Shown piece after piece: positions 28,101 through 37,370 of a DNA stretch of 64,000 nt (its first letter is position 1; each line of letters opens with the position of its first letter). The notes beneath the pieces were generated by a model, which was not told the DNA's origin, did not search any database, and worked only from the letters and a program-made list of their open reading frames with translations. The stretch is from Proteobacteria bacterium ST_bin11. Lineage in GTDB: Bacteria > Pseudomonadota > Gammaproteobacteria > Methylococcales > Methylomonadaceae. Where the stretch lies: the NCBI GenBank assembly GCA_002083615.1, contig MSXO01000010.1, forward strand, positions 1 through 64,000, in the 5' to 3' direction. Position numbers and translations under genes: made by a program.

Positions 28101-29184
28101 AGCCACCGCCCTCGAAATCCAGCCACAAGGTACGATTTAACGTGAGTTGATTGGGCTCGGGTTCTGGGTCGCCCCGACGGATTAGGCTAAACACCATGCT
28201 CTCGCCCTGCTTAATTTGATAGGTGGGCAAATGTCGCCATTCCGGTGGTAGATTGGTTTGACTGCCGTCTATCGCGGCCAAATTTTCGATCTCCACCAAA
28301 CGCAAGGCCGGCATAGCCTGGAACGCCCACAGTTCATCCGCCGGCCAACTCTGATCATTGACTGCTAACTCCAGTTGCGTCAAGGCTTGCGGGTGGCGGG
28401 CATGAATGTCAATGCTCCAGCGCCCCGGACGCACTTGCACCAATAATCGCCCGTTACCGTCGAGGCGGGCCGGTAAAGGACTTGTCAGGGCCACCGGCAT
28501 AAAACCGGACAACAAGGCATAGGGAAACTCCACCTCCCTCGCCTTGCCGGATACTTCCAAATCGAGGCGCGTGATTACTTGCAGCGGCACATCATCTAAC
28601 ACCTGCCGAAACACTTGTAGATCCATCCTATCCTGCTCCCGGTCTGCAGCGTCGCCATTTTCAGTACTCAGCCACAACGCACCTTGCTTGATTTGCGGGT
28701 AAGCCACCGGCTTATCGTTGACGCTGAGCTGAATCAGGCCGCTGGCCTCGGGCAGAGCGAGCTGCTCAGGTAAACTTTCCCAGAGAAACTCGCCGCTAAT
28801 CTGATAACGACCGGTCGGCAATTGTAGGGCGGGCTTGCCGTCTTTTTCGATGACAGGCTGAAGTTGTTTGTTGACGAACACCGCTTGCGGCCAATGTTGA
28901 GTATCGCCAGGCAGAACAACCCAATCCTTACGATAAAGAGTCCAGTCGGCGACGAAGCTGCCGCGCTTAGCTTGTAAATTAAGACGTAGCGCGCCCGGCC
29001 AGGCGCAGCGTTTTTGTTGGAAATCATCGAAGAAAAACGGACAACGATACTGAGCTTCATCAGCCAACACCCAGTTGACCCAGGGCTTTAGCGGTTCCGG
29101 GACATCTTGCAGGTCCAACGCACGCGCCGTCTGAAACGACATCTGCCAAACCAATAGCCACAGCACAAAAACCAACCGTTCCAT
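25150..29184 (-). CDS. Large envelope protein of unknown function, 1344 residues
   Basis: A very large single frame with a strong start (AGGAGGAG before ATG). A signal peptide (1-22) leads into a periplasmic region rich in tryptophan and beta-type sequence. A hydrophobic block lies at about 478-560 with three or four helices, another pair at about 685-725, then a second long beta-rich region, and about four helices from 1195 to the C-terminus. Cysteine pairs occur near the N-terminus (YRCPFFFDDFQQKRC) and in APHCLPNCAQIAD. The two halves have similar-sounding carbohydrate-binding-like beta segments, but I recognise no named domain. It stands alone, divergent from gltA. A role in envelope assembly or polysaccharide handling is conceivable but unproven. 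Confidence 0.85.
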   Translation of the reverse strand: MERLVFVLWLLVWQMSFQTARALDLQDVPEPLKPWVNWVLADEAQYRCPFFFDDFQQKRCAWPGALRLNLQAKRGSFVADWTLYRKDWVVLPGDTQHWPQAVFVNKQLQPVIEKDGKPALQLPTGRYQISGEFLWESLPEQLALPEASGLIQLSVNDKPVAYPQIKQGALWLSTENGDAADREQDRMDLQVFRQVLDDVPLQVITRLDLEVSGKAREVEFPYALLSGFMPVALTSPLPARLDGNGRLLVQVRPGRWSIDIHARHPQALTQLELAVNDQSWPADELWAFQAMPALRLVEIENLAAIDGSQTNLPPEWRHLPTYQIKQGESMVFSLIRRGDPEPEPNQLTLNRTLWLDFEGGGYTVSDSITGSMTRDWRLNAMPELGLGQVQLDGQSQLITKLADGSQGVEVRRGAVQLNADSRIEADLTELSASGWQQRFQQVRAELNIPPGWRLLAVSGVDNVPNSWLSRRTLLDLFLVLIAALAVARLWSPQWGAFAMLSLALIWHENEAPRLIWLNVLAVLALLRVLPASSFGQWLKWYRNASWLLLLLLTIPFMIDQIRIGIYPQLERPGQPIQRIHSMASAAVPMAMQAELMTDAVMAPEMSESGESERRVFKKSIAPAPPPSGGSIASLQRIDPEANLQTGPGLPDWGWQRVDLSWNGAVDSSQQIQLWYLSPLMMMVLHFAQALLVAVLVLKMLGAIAGNWRLSLPGFICLLLLPLLLTPSEKAYADLPDAPMLEQMKTRLLQAPHCLPNCAQIADMHVLVKPELLRIELQLHAQEDLAVPLPAQLEQWFPEQVSVDGGEAGTLIRQDDGSLWLVVTQGVHKVVMQGRYAMQDKFSLPLPLLPQHVSVDAEGWRVDGWYEDGKVGPQLEFSRLQLDNGPQNSLQQAALPAFVRVERTLHLGLDWRVTTRVEQLAGALSPVLLELPLLAGEAVTSPQVRVKDGKVLVNMAAGQATLEWESALAKTEQLALQAVDTPQWHEVWRADVSPIWHLQADGISVVHHQDGQGQWLPEWRPWPGERVNLAISRPHALVGATLTIDSSELVVKPGQRSETVELRLSIRSSKGGQHPVKLPEQGELQSVTIDGVSQPIRQQGVTVSLPIHPGTQSMVLNWQTAKEPGLLLHTPLVDLGVASVNSRIQLLMPQDRWLLWTFGPKFGPAALIWGLLIVLAILAFGLGKLSTTPLRHWQWFLLLIGLSQLHIAAAFLVIGWLFALGFRADHAPLRPRWFNLAQIGLAGFTLLALSLIAIAVEQGLLGSPDMQITGNQSSATVLNWYQDRNGPQLAIAQVVSLPLLVYRILMLAWSLWMAAALLNWLRWGWTCFAAGGLWKKSPAQAVVPK

Positions 29185-29475
29185 ATTCTCCTCCTGTTCT
29201 AGGGTGTTCTATTCTCGTTCCCGCTGCGGGCGCTGCGTAGAAACGAGGGCCCTATTCCTCTAGCTGTGATGGGTAGAGCGAAGCTAAGCCCATCAATTTT
29301 ATCTTTCTCAGTGGAACTTAGGTCAGCGTTGGGTCAATCTGACGCTCTGCCCCACTCTACAGGCCGTCCCTTCTTTAAATTGTAAACAATCCTGATCTAA
29401 AGCTGTGTTTATTCGCTATTTGCAATAGAATACAAAGCATCCCTTCTCAACAGCTAGCTCTCCGGAGAATTTGAC

Positions 29476-30771
29476 ATGACTGATAAAAAAGTGACGTTAA
29501 AACAGGAAGACCAAGACCGCGTTATCGAATTACCGGTCACACCAGGCACCATGGGTCCATCCGTCATCGATATTCGCTCTTTATACGCGCAGACCGGCAA
29601 TTTTACCTACGATCCCGGTTTTACCTCCACCGCCAGCTGTACTTCAAAAATCACATTTATCGACGGCGATGCCGGCGTCCTGTTGTATCGGGGGTATCCC
29701 ATCGAACAACTGGCTGAAAAATGCGATTTTCCAGAAGTCTGTTACCTGTTGCTAAACGGCGATCTGCCCAACGGCTCAGAGATGAAAGGCTTCGTTACCA
29801 CCATCAGTCAGCATGTCATGGTACACGAACAGCTGATTAAGTTTTACAGCGGATTCCGCCGCGACGCGCATCCGATGGCGGTGTTGGTAGGTGTGGTCGG
29901 CGCCCTGTCGGCGTTCTATCACGAAGTGATGGACATCACCTGCAAAGAAGACCGTTACATCTCGGCTATCCGCCTGATCGCGAAAATGCCGACTATGGTA
30001 GCCATGTGCTACAAATACAGCATCGGCATGCCGTTTATTTACCCTAAGCGTAAGCTCGGCTACGCGGAAAACTTCATGCGCATGATGCATGGCGACGCCG
30101 GCGAAGATTATTTGGCCAACCCGGTCTTAGTAAGAGCGCTGGATAGAATCCTGATCCTGCACGCAGACCACGAACAAAATGCCTCCACTTCCACAGTACG
30201 CTTAGCCGGCTCCAGCGGCGCAAACCCCTATGCCTGCGTGGCCGCAGGGATCGCCTGCCTCTGGGGCGCGGCGCATGGCGGCGCGAACGAGGCAGTGTTG
30301 AACATGCTAGAAGAAATCGGCGACGTCTCGAAGATCGGTGAATATGTCGCCAAAGCCAAGGACAAAAATGATCCGTTCCGGTTGATGGGTTTTGGCCACC
30401 GGGTTTACAAAAACTACGACCCGCGCGCCAAACTAATGCGGCAAACCTGCCACGAAGTGCTGGACGAATTGAATCTGAATGATGACCGGCTATTCAAACT
30501 GGCCATGGAACTGGAACGGATTGCGCTGGAAGACCCTTACTTCGTCGAGAAAAAACTTTACCCCAACGTTGACTTTTATTCCGGCATCGTGCTGCGCGCG
30601 CTGGGCATCCCCACAGAGATGTTCACCGCGATCTTCGCGCTGGCCCGTTCGGTGGGCTGGATAGCCCAATGGGACGAAATGATCTCCGACCCTGAATTGA
30701 AAATCGGCCGCCCCCGTCAGTTATACAAAGGTGTGACGACTAGGGACGTCAAATCCATCTCCAATCGGTGA
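29476..30771 (+). CDS. gltA: Citrate synthase
   Basis: A 431-residue type II (hexameric, NADH-sensitive family) citrate synthase that condenses oxaloacetate and acetyl-CoA. The N-terminal extension with [17 protein letters not shown] sequence is typical. Catalytic residues are visible: histidine in [10 protein letters not shown] near residue 265, histidine in [15 protein letters not shown] near 306 and aspartate in PNVDFYSG near 363. The start has GGAGAAT upstream. Monocistronic, divergent from the large envelope protein gene. Length matches the E. coli enzyme closely. Confidence 0.97.
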   Translation: MTDKKVTLKQEDQDRVIELPVTPGTMGPSVIDIRSLYAQTGNFTYDPGFTSTASCTSKITFIDGDAGVLLYRGYPIEQLAEKCDFPEVCYLLLNGDLPNGSEMKGFVTTISQHVMVHEQLIKFYSGFRRDAHPMAVLVGVVGALSAFYHEVMDITCKEDRYISAIRLIAKMPTMVAMCYKYSIGMPFIYPKRKLGYAENFMRMMHGDAGEDYLANPVLVRALDRILILHADHEQNASTSTVRLAGSSGANPYACVAAGIACLWGAAHGGANEAVLNMLEEIGDVSKIGEYVAKAKDKNDPFRLMGFGHRVYKNYDPRAKLMRQTCHEVLDELNLNDDRLFKLAMELERIALEDPYFVEKKLYPNVDFYSGIVLRALGIPTEMFTAIFALARSVGWIAQWDEMISDPELKIGRPRQLYKGVTTRDVKSISNR

Positions 30772-30792
30772 TAGGGTAAATACTGATAAGGT

Positions 30793-30895
30793 CCTCCCCC
30801 TATCCTGATCTAGAGGTTTAGGGTGAGGAGAATCCAATTAGGAAACAACTTTTTCAGTTACCCTCATCCTAACCTTCTCCCGAAAAGAGAAGGAA
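30793..30895. repeat. REP-like elements after gltA
   Basis: Two degenerate members of the CCCTCACCC/CTCTCCC family face each other: TCCTCCCCCTATCC...GGGTGAGGA at the left, and CCCTCATCCTAACCTTCTCCCGAAAAGAGAAGG at the right, with a CCTTCTC/GAGAAGG stem at 30873-30893. They lie in the convergent gap between gltA and the wecG-like gene and may help termination. Confidence 0.6.
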
Positions 30896-30938
30896 TGATT
30901 TGAGCTTTTACTGAATCTTCCGGGAACCAAAGGAAAAT

Positions 30939-31718
30939 TTAAGAAGTAACCGCCGAGCGCTTCAACACTCTAATCAGTAAAAAATCCCGAGCAAAGCGCA
31001 TAAGAAATACAGGATTGGTGGAAAAATAGCGCTTAATCAAGCGTCTATCCTTCGCCATCCGATAACACCATTCCAAACCGTTTTTTTGCATCCAAAGCGG
31101 TGCCCGTTTGATATGTCCTGAGTGAAAGTCAAAAGCAGCGCCAACACCTAATTGCACCGGAACGTGAACTCTTTCCAAATGCGCCGCGATCCACTTTTCC
31201 TGTTTGGGCGCACCTAAACCCACCCAGAGAAAATCCGGCTTGGCATCGTTGATTAAATCGACAAGTTGATGATCTTCTTCCGCAGTCAAGGCCCGAAACG
31301 GCGGGGAATGCCAACCCACGAGTTGCGCATGCGGGTAGCGCTTGCGGATGTTTGCAAGCAAATCCACCAAGACCTCGTCTTTGCCGCCCAGAAAAAAATG
31401 CCGCCAACCCAGTTGTTGACCATGATCCAGAGATTTCAACATCAAATCCGGTCCACAAACCCGAGTTTTAATCTCCGCTTGATGCACCAGCTTGGCGTAC
31501 CAAACCAAAGGTAAGCCGTCCATCGTAGACAAAGCTTTATTCGAAATGTCGCGCAACTCGCTATCGGTGAGACTGGCTACTGTGGTGTGCACGTTGGCAA
31601 TACAAACCTGATGAGATTGGCCGCTGGCGATCCAATTTTCAAAAAGCGTTAACGTAAACTCGTAATCCAGGATGGGAAAGCGTATTCCGAAAATATCTAC
31701 TGACTTGAGAGACTGCAT
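30939..31718 (-). CDS. WecG/TagA/CpsF-family glycosyltransferase
   Basis: A 259-residue GT26 enzyme that adds an N-acetylaminosugar residue (for example ManNAc or its uronic acid form) to a lipid-linked acceptor in surface-polysaccharide synthesis. Seen: VDIFGIRFPILDYEFTL at the start, SQHVCIANVHTT-like nucleotide region, LPLVWYAKL, and FLWVGLGAPKQEKWIA near residue 180, the family hallmark. The start at 31718 has GGAG 6 nt upstream; an in-frame ATG at 31751 would add 11 residues. It is the first gene of the polysaccharide region and is transcribed away from the beta-helix genes. Confidence 0.88.
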   Translation of the reverse strand: MQSLKSVDIFGIRFPILDYEFTLTLFENWIASGQSHQVCIANVHTTVASLTDSELRDISNKALSTMDGLPLVWYAKLVHQAEIKTRVCGPDLMLKSLDHGQQLGWRHFFLGGKDEVLVDLLANIRKRYPHAQLVGWHSPPFRALTAEEDHQLVDLINDAKPDFLWVGLGAPKQEKWIAAHLERVHVPVQLGVGAAFDFHSGHIKRAPLWMQKNGLEWCYRMAKDRRLIKRYFSTNPVFLMRFARDFLLIRVLKRSAVTS

Positions 31719-32766
31719 TCCGTGCTCCATTGGGCGGTTAATTGAAAACATATGCGTTTAGATTTTGTCATTGCCCTAGCATCTCTATATTCGCGTTCGG
31801 AGTCAATCTGGAACAGTCGTAGTAAAGAGTTATCAAACCGAATATTCCTATTCTCGACGAGGGAAGCTGCTAACTTAAGGTACTTCCTCATACTCAGCGG
31901 CAACGGAATCAAGGAAGCTTTTTTGGACACCTCCCCGCCCCTAGCCCAGATTTTTCAAAGAGTGGCTGATGGCCAAAAACCCGAACCTAACCACTTTTGT
32001 CATAACGGTTTACAGGCAGGTGGTGCGGCTAAACGTCGCATGGACATCCACAAAAGCCAAGAAAACACTAGACAGCAAGCGTACTAGGCTCCTTGAGACC
32101 GAAACGCTGTCCGGCGTTGTCAACCAAGGCCCGTAGGCACCAATAAATGCTCCTAAACAGTCAAAACTACCAGAATATCTAGTTTACTTAAACGATTAAG
32201 ATTTAATTAAAATAAGAAAATGGCTTGGTTATCAAGTCATTATGTTTTAGGCTGTATTTAGCCTCCACATTTGTCAATTTGTACATTGACAGTCTGAACG
32301 CGAAGGATAGCAGCTTAGTAACACCATTCGCGCCGACCCCGACAAACTGAAATACTTAGAGGCAGATTACAAATTATGCTTGGATGTACACAAAAAATAG
32401 CGATTCTCGAATCCATAATTGATACAGGTCTTTAGCAACACACGTCAAAGGCAATCCAGAAAACACATAACTTTTAATGTTAGATATACGCACCAAATTG
32501 GTACGCCAAACCTAAGACCAGCCATAACGGTATTGACAATCGTTTTCTGAGAGACCCTGTCCGTAACTATCGAAGAGAGGTACTAACAATTTTAAGATCA
32601 TTGGTGATACAGGTTTTACATAAATCTCACTGTTGACCCAATTCTGAAACAATTTCAGAGTATCCTCGGAACCAAGGACCGGATCCTAACCCCATAATTT
32701 AATTAGCTTGAGTGTATTTTGTTGCCCAAAGGGCAATTGGAGCACAAATTAATCAAGGAGAATAAA
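31719..32766. other. Long intergenic region without a supported gene
   Basis: About 1 kb of AT-rich sequence separates the divergent wecG-like and beta-helix genes. Short frames exist on both strands (for example plus 31752-32087), but none resembles a protein family or has a good start. One 24-codon frame ending at 32400 (DPDKLKYLEADYKLCLD) looks protein-like and may be a fragment of a decayed gene. The stretch 31920-32100 has a slightly different base composition. Promoters for both flanking genes must be here; I could not define them. Confidence 0.4.
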
Positions 32767-34863
32767 ATGTTATCTAAAATTTTGATCACTCTAGTACTCT
32801 CGACTTTCTGCACCGCAGCAGCAGCGCAGGATTTTTACGTCTCGCCATCAGGAAGTGACCGATTCAACGGCCTATCCCCCAGGTCCAATCTATGGACCAA
32901 TACGGGTCCGTTCAGGACATTAGCTCGCGCCCAACAAGCTATTAGAAGTTTAAAAGCTGCCGGCAGATTTAACAAAGCAATTACCGTACATGTTGGCAGA
33001 GGCACTTATCAACTTCAAACTGCGATGGTATTTGATAGCAGAGACTCCGGTCTTCCTGGCCAGGAAATTCTTTGGCAGGGTGAGAAGGACGCCACTTTAA
33101 TTTCTGGGGGTATTGAGCTTAAAAGCTGCCAACAATACGACAGCGCCAATCCAAATCAAATTTTGAGCTGTCAATTGAATCCTAGCGTGTTAGCCAACAT
33201 CTCGCCAGACGTCAATAAGCGCATCCTTGGCAACGGTCCTGTATTCGAGTTATTTGTCAACGAAAGTCGGATGCAACCCGCAAGATGGCCCAACTATAAT
33301 TGGGCATACGTACGCACACCGATTGAAACTAAGACACAATTCAACGTATTTCAAACTATTCCTAACTTTTCAGGCGACTTAAGCGACGCCCAAGTCCACA
33401 TTTATCCAGGCGACGATATCTACGACCAGTATATCGGGGTATCAGCCTTAGACATACCCAACAAAAAAATTACGTTGTCAAACCCGACCCAATACACCCT
33501 CGCCGCCGGCAGGCGCTTTTATTTGCAAAACATCGAATCGGCCATAGACATACCTGGAGAATGGCACTTTGATAAAGTTAATAATAGAGTTTTGTTTATT
33601 CCACTCAATGAAATCCCAGCGAAACCAGTCATTTCAGCAGCGAAAAATATTCTAATAATCAAGGACGCCAGTCATATAACATTTAGAAATTTAAAGCTGC
33701 AATATAGCACCAGCCACGCGATCAGAGTTGATCGCACAGATTCCGTATGGATGGACAATCTAGAAATAAGCAACGTTGCTGGTAAAGCCATATGGGCGCC
33801 AATGAACACCAATATGTCTATCACAAACAGCTATTTGCACGATATTGGGCAAGGAGGCATGTTCGTATCCGGTGGAGATAGGCCAACTCTTAAAGCTTCC
33901 AATAATTTGATTGAGAATAATCGCATCACAAATTACGATAAGATTCTATATAACTGGTCACCAGCCATCGAAATGAACGGTGTAGCGATTACTGTATCTC
34001 ACAATAAAATAGAGAACGGCAATGGCAAAGCAATAGTACTCACTGGAAATGACCATATAATAGAAAAAAATGAAATATCCCAAATTTGTCAGCAAACTGA
34101 TGACTGTGGGGCGATTTACTCGGGCAGAGACTGGACATTTAGAGGCAACATTGTTCGCTATAACTATATTCACGACTTCTACGGCTACCGTTTGCTGAAC
34201 CTCGATATTGCCAAGAATATTATACAATATACTTATGATGGCGCACGGGGTATCTACTTAGATGACAGAGTCAGCGGGTTTAATGTTTTTAGTAATATCG
34301 TAGTCAACACAGGCCAGATAGGGATTCAAGTTGGTGGTGGACGCGATACTACTATTGAAAATAACGTAATCAGAACTGGCCGATTCGCCATTCTATTTGA
34401 CAACCGAAAAAATGCCGACGCCACAAATGTTAAAAACTCCTTGAATACCATGCCAATTAATAGCGCCATTTGGAAAACCAAGTATCCCGAGCTAAGCAAA
34501 CCAATTATCAATGACCGTTGGCCGGAAGGAAACAAAATCACTCGAAACGTCGTAATTTCAAACCGATTTTTTGGGGGTGTATTACTCTACTTCATGCCAA
34601 TACAAACCAATATAATAAGTAACAATCTAGTATGGAACCCTTCAAGACCGCTGACCGTCGATTCAGACGCACTCGATTCACCCTTAGGCAAAAACAGCTA
34701 TAATTGGACCGACTGGATTAGCAAAGGCATTGAAAAAAATAGTCTTTTTGCCAACCCCTGCATGGATACTTCTGCTGGCAAAATCACTATAACTTGCGCC
34801 AACTCTCCTGTGAACGCGATCGGCTTCAAATCCATTCCCACCGATATAGGGCTCATTAATTAA
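32767..34863 (+). CDS. Secreted right-handed parallel beta-helix protein, paralogue 1
   Basis: A 698-residue exported protein. Signal peptide 1-20 (cleavage after AAAA or AAAAQ). The start of the mature part (DFYVSPSGSDRFNGLSP...GPFRTLARAQQAIRSL) is typical of pectate-lyase-like beta-helix proteins. Repeated coils rich in N, I and V (NNLIENNRITNYD, GNDHIIEKNEISQI, YNYIHDFYGYRL, NNVIRTGRFAI) fill the rest, and DDCGAIYSGRDWTFRGN is strongly shared with the next gene. The ATG at 32767 has AAGGAG 6 nt upstream. Such proteins include polysaccharide lyases, epimerases and acetylmannuronan-type enzymes; position in the polysaccharide locus suggests action on the polymer made here. Substrate unknown. 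Confidence 0.88.
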   Translation: MLSKILITLVLSTFCTAAAAQDFYVSPSGSDRFNGLSPRSNLWTNTGPFRTLARAQQAIRSLKAAGRFNKAITVHVGRGTYQLQTAMVFDSRDSGLPGQEILWQGEKDATLISGGIELKSCQQYDSANPNQILSCQLNPSVLANISPDVNKRILGNGPVFELFVNESRMQPARWPNYNWAYVRTPIETKTQFNVFQTIPNFSGDLSDAQVHIYPGDDIYDQYIGVSALDIPNKKITLSNPTQYTLAAGRRFYLQNIESAIDIPGEWHFDKVNNRVLFIPLNEIPAKPVISAAKNILIIKDASHITFRNLKLQYSTSHAIRVDRTDSVWMDNLEISNVAGKAIWAPMNTNMSITNSYLHDIGQGGMFVSGGDRPTLKASNNLIENNRITNYDKILYNWSPAIEMNGVAITVSHNKIENGNGKAIVLTGNDHIIEKNEISQICQQTDDCGAIYSGRDWTFRGNIVRYNYIHDFYGYRLLNLDIAKNIIQYTYDGARGIYLDDRVSGFNVFSNIVVNTGQIGIQVGGGRDTTIENNVIRTGRFAILFDNRKNADATNVKNSLNTMPINSAIWKTKYPELSKPIINDRWPEGNKITRNVVISNRFFGGVLLYFMPIQTNIISNNLVWNPSRPLTVDSDALDSPLGKNSYNWTDWISKGIEKNSLFANPCMDTSAGKITITCANSPVNAIGFKSIPTDIGLIN

Positions 34864-35097
34864 AGTTTAGTATCAGTTGCTTTTTTAGCCCACTGAGCGA
34901 AATGACAATCACTCAGTGGACTTATAAGCTGAAATAAAAATGCTCATCAAAATTTATTAGAAGCCAAAACCATCAGTTAGAGTAACTTAAACGCTTTAAA
35001 ACATCGATAGCTTCTATCGAAATCAAAAACCTGTTACCACCCTACCTTCTAATTTGATGTGGAGCATACTAACCGTTACTTCCGTTGAGAAACCATA

Positions 35098-37179
35098 ATG
35101 CCAAATAAGTTGATTTACGCCATTGCCATGTTTAGTCTCTCCCCAACAGTAATGTCCCAAAACTTTTACGTCGCTGAGTCAGGTGACGACAACGCAAACG
35201 GCTTGTCATTAATATCAGACGTAGACGGGGCATCCAGACCATTCAGAACGCTTGCTCGTGCGCAACAAGCCGTCAGAGACTTAAAGAAAAATGACTCTTT
35301 CAACGAACCGGTTACGGTGCATGTCCAAGCCGGCACTTACTTTTTGGAAAAAGCGCTAGAGTTTGACATCAGAGATTCTGGATTTGCCGAGCGACAAATA
35401 ACTTGGCAAGCCGAAAATGGTCAAGTTGTCATTAGCGGCGGAATTGTTTTGCAAAACTGTCTCCCAAATGGAAAAGGCGTTTGGAATTGCCCGACCAAAG
35501 ATCTAAATCTAGACAAAGTGAAATATGCCCAAAGCTACAGAATCAAGGGCGACATTCCCGGATTTGACTTGTTTGTAGATCAGCAAAGAATGCATCTAGC
35601 ACGGTGGCCGAATGGGGACTGGGCCCATATTAGAGAACCCCTCGACGAAAAAACCAGTTTCACCAGCATGGAACCCTTACCATCGACTGAAGCAGATCTT
35701 GACCATGCCCAAGTTCATATATTTGCCGGTAACGACTGGTACGATGAATATATCGGCATCGCCTCAATACTCTCAGACCAAAATAAAATTACCCTATCGA
35801 ATAAAGCTGCTTACCCTCTAGCTAGTGGCCGCCGATTTTATTTGCAAAACATCCAGTCCGAACTTGATGACACAGGTGAATGGTTTTATGACCGGGCAAA
35901 GAATAACTTATCCTTCATTCCGCACAGTTTACATACGCCAAATAAGGTAATTGCCTCAGTATTACAAAAGCTGATAGTGATTAATGGTTCGAGTTACATT
36001 AACTTCAAAGACTTCGCCTTTCGACATTGCGCAGGCGCAGCACTAAATATCAATAAAACACATCACGTAAGCTTTAATAACATTGAAACCAACAACATTG
36101 GAGGACGAGCAGTAGAAATCATCGATAGCACGGATATTATTATCTCAAACAGCCATATTCATGACGCCGGCCAAGGCGGCATATTATTGGCTGGAGGTGA
36201 CCGAAACACATTAAAGCCCGGCAACAATTTAGTTCATAACACACATATCCACGACGTTAGTCAGTCAATAATGTCTTATGCACCCGCCATCGAATTTGCC
36301 GGCGTCGGAAACCAAGCCACTCATAACTTAGTTGAACAATTACCCGGAACGGGGATATTGATTAACGGAAACGATCATTTAGTTGAAAAAAATGAAGTTC
36401 ACCATGTTTGCGAGCAGTCATCCGATTGCGGAGCGATCTATTCCGGTCGAGACTGGACGTATCGCGGCAACGTTATCCGCTATAACAGCGTCCACGATTT
36501 ATCGGGTTATGGCCTGAAAGTTGTCGACATAGCCAATAACCGAGTAGTTTACGCCAAACCGGACGGTGTTCGGGGCATATATTTGGACGACTTGGTGAGT
36601 GGTTTCAGCGTCATCGGCAATCTATTAAATAACGCCGGCCTTATTGCCATTCAACTGGGAGGTGGCCGCGACAATATCATTGAAAACAATATCATTAGCA
36701 CCAATGACTTCGCCATCTGGGTAGACTACCGTAAGCCAAGCCCTGAGCTAAAGAGGCGTCTCACCCAAGTACCCTATAAAAGCGAAGCCTGGCTAAGTAA
36801 ATACCCCAAACTCGGCGACCCCATGTTGAATGAAGGCTGGCCCGAAGGCAATACAGTAAAACGCAATACTATTATCTCCACTCGACCGGATAACTGGGCG
36901 CTCCGCTATATGATGCCGGCATTCAGTAACACAATTGAACGCAATCTGGTCTGGAGCACCTCAGGGACTTTCAATGTCGCCTACAACATCCTAGATAAAC
37001 TTATAAAGCGCGATGGCGTCACTTGGCAGAACTGGGTGAACGAAGGTCTTGAGCGCAACAGCCTGATTGCCGATCCTTGCCTAACGATAACTGGCAATAA
37101 AGCTACTTTTTGCCGTCAATCGCAATTGCATACAATCGGCATACAGCCATTACCCTTAGACATAGGTTTAATAAAATAA
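35098..37179 (+). CDS. Secreted right-handed parallel beta-helix protein, paralogue 2
   Basis: A 693-residue paralogue of the preceding gene, clearly collinear: NFYVAESGDDNANGLS, FRTLARAQQAVRDLKK, the WPNGDWAHIREP segment matching WPNYNWAYVRTP, RRFYLQNIQSELD, and the nearly identical DCGAIYSGRDWTYRGN and GVRGIYLDDLVSGF blocks. The same carbohydrate-active beta-helix fold is expected. Signal peptide 1-20 (ALSPTVMSQ-like end). No strong ribosome-binding site precedes the ATG. It lies 234 bp after paralogue 1 on the same strand, consistent with tandem duplication followed by substantial divergence. Conserved D, E, R and Y residues shared by both are the best candidates for catalysis. Confidence 0.88.
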   Translation: MPNKLIYAIAMFSLSPTVMSQNFYVAESGDDNANGLSLISDVDGASRPFRTLARAQQAVRDLKKNDSFNEPVTVHVQAGTYFLEKALEFDIRDSGFAERQITWQAENGQVVISGGIVLQNCLPNGKGVWNCPTKDLNLDKVKYAQSYRIKGDIPGFDLFVDQQRMHLARWPNGDWAHIREPLDEKTSFTSMEPLPSTEADLDHAQVHIFAGNDWYDEYIGIASILSDQNKITLSNKAAYPLASGRRFYLQNIQSELDDTGEWFYDRAKNNLSFIPHSLHTPNKVIASVLQKLIVINGSSYINFKDFAFRHCAGAALNINKTHHVSFNNIETNNIGGRAVEIIDSTDIIISNSHIHDAGQGGILLAGGDRNTLKPGNNLVHNTHIHDVSQSIMSYAPAIEFAGVGNQATHNLVEQLPGTGILINGNDHLVEKNEVHHVCEQSSDCGAIYSGRDWTYRGNVIRYNSVHDLSGYGLKVVDIANNRVVYAKPDGVRGIYLDDLVSGFSVIGNLLNNAGLIAIQLGGGRDNIIENNIISTNDFAIWVDYRKPSPELKRRLTQVPYKSEAWLSKYPKLGDPMLNEGWPEGNTVKRNTIISTRPDNWALRYMMPAFSNTIERNLVWSTSGTFNVAYNILDKLIKRDGVTWQNWVNEGLERNSLIADPCLTITGNKATFCRQSQLHTIGIQPLPLDIGLIK

Positions 37180-37232
37180 AACTCTTAACAGCCCGGGTTT
37201 TCTCGAGGCTCCAAACTTTGAGAGAATCTAGG

Positions 37233-37370
37233 AATGAAAACACTACCAAGCAATATCAATCGGAAATTCGAGAACGAGCGGTTCGTATGGCGCGGTAACA
37301 TCAAAACGAAACCGATCTCACTATGCGTGGTGGGGATCATCTCCAAGGTTCTCGGGGCGGATCAATCGAG
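37233..37370 (+). pseudogene. IS3-family OrfA remnant
   Basis: From 37233 the plus strand reads NENTTKQYQSEIRERAVRMAR then TAA (37296-37298) and continues HQNETDLTMR; a shifted frame gives VVGIISKVLGADQSS. This matches the N-terminus of IS3-type OrfA transposases (Y-x-x-E-x-RERAVRM...EHQ...), with a GAA-to-TAA stop and a frameshift. Only about 45 codons survive; no OrfB or inverted repeats are seen. It marks the junction between the beta-helix genes and the glycosyltransferase block. Confidence 0.65.

Noticed and set aside
29185..29475. gltA promoter with TAGAAT at 29426-29431
   Set aside because: No acceptable -35 hexamer at 16-18 bp; not strong enough to list as a promoter.
31752..32087. 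111-residue plus-strand frame upstream of the beta-helix genes
   Set aside because: No ribosome-binding site, no family resemblance, and it begins in the presumed 5' region of the divergent gene.
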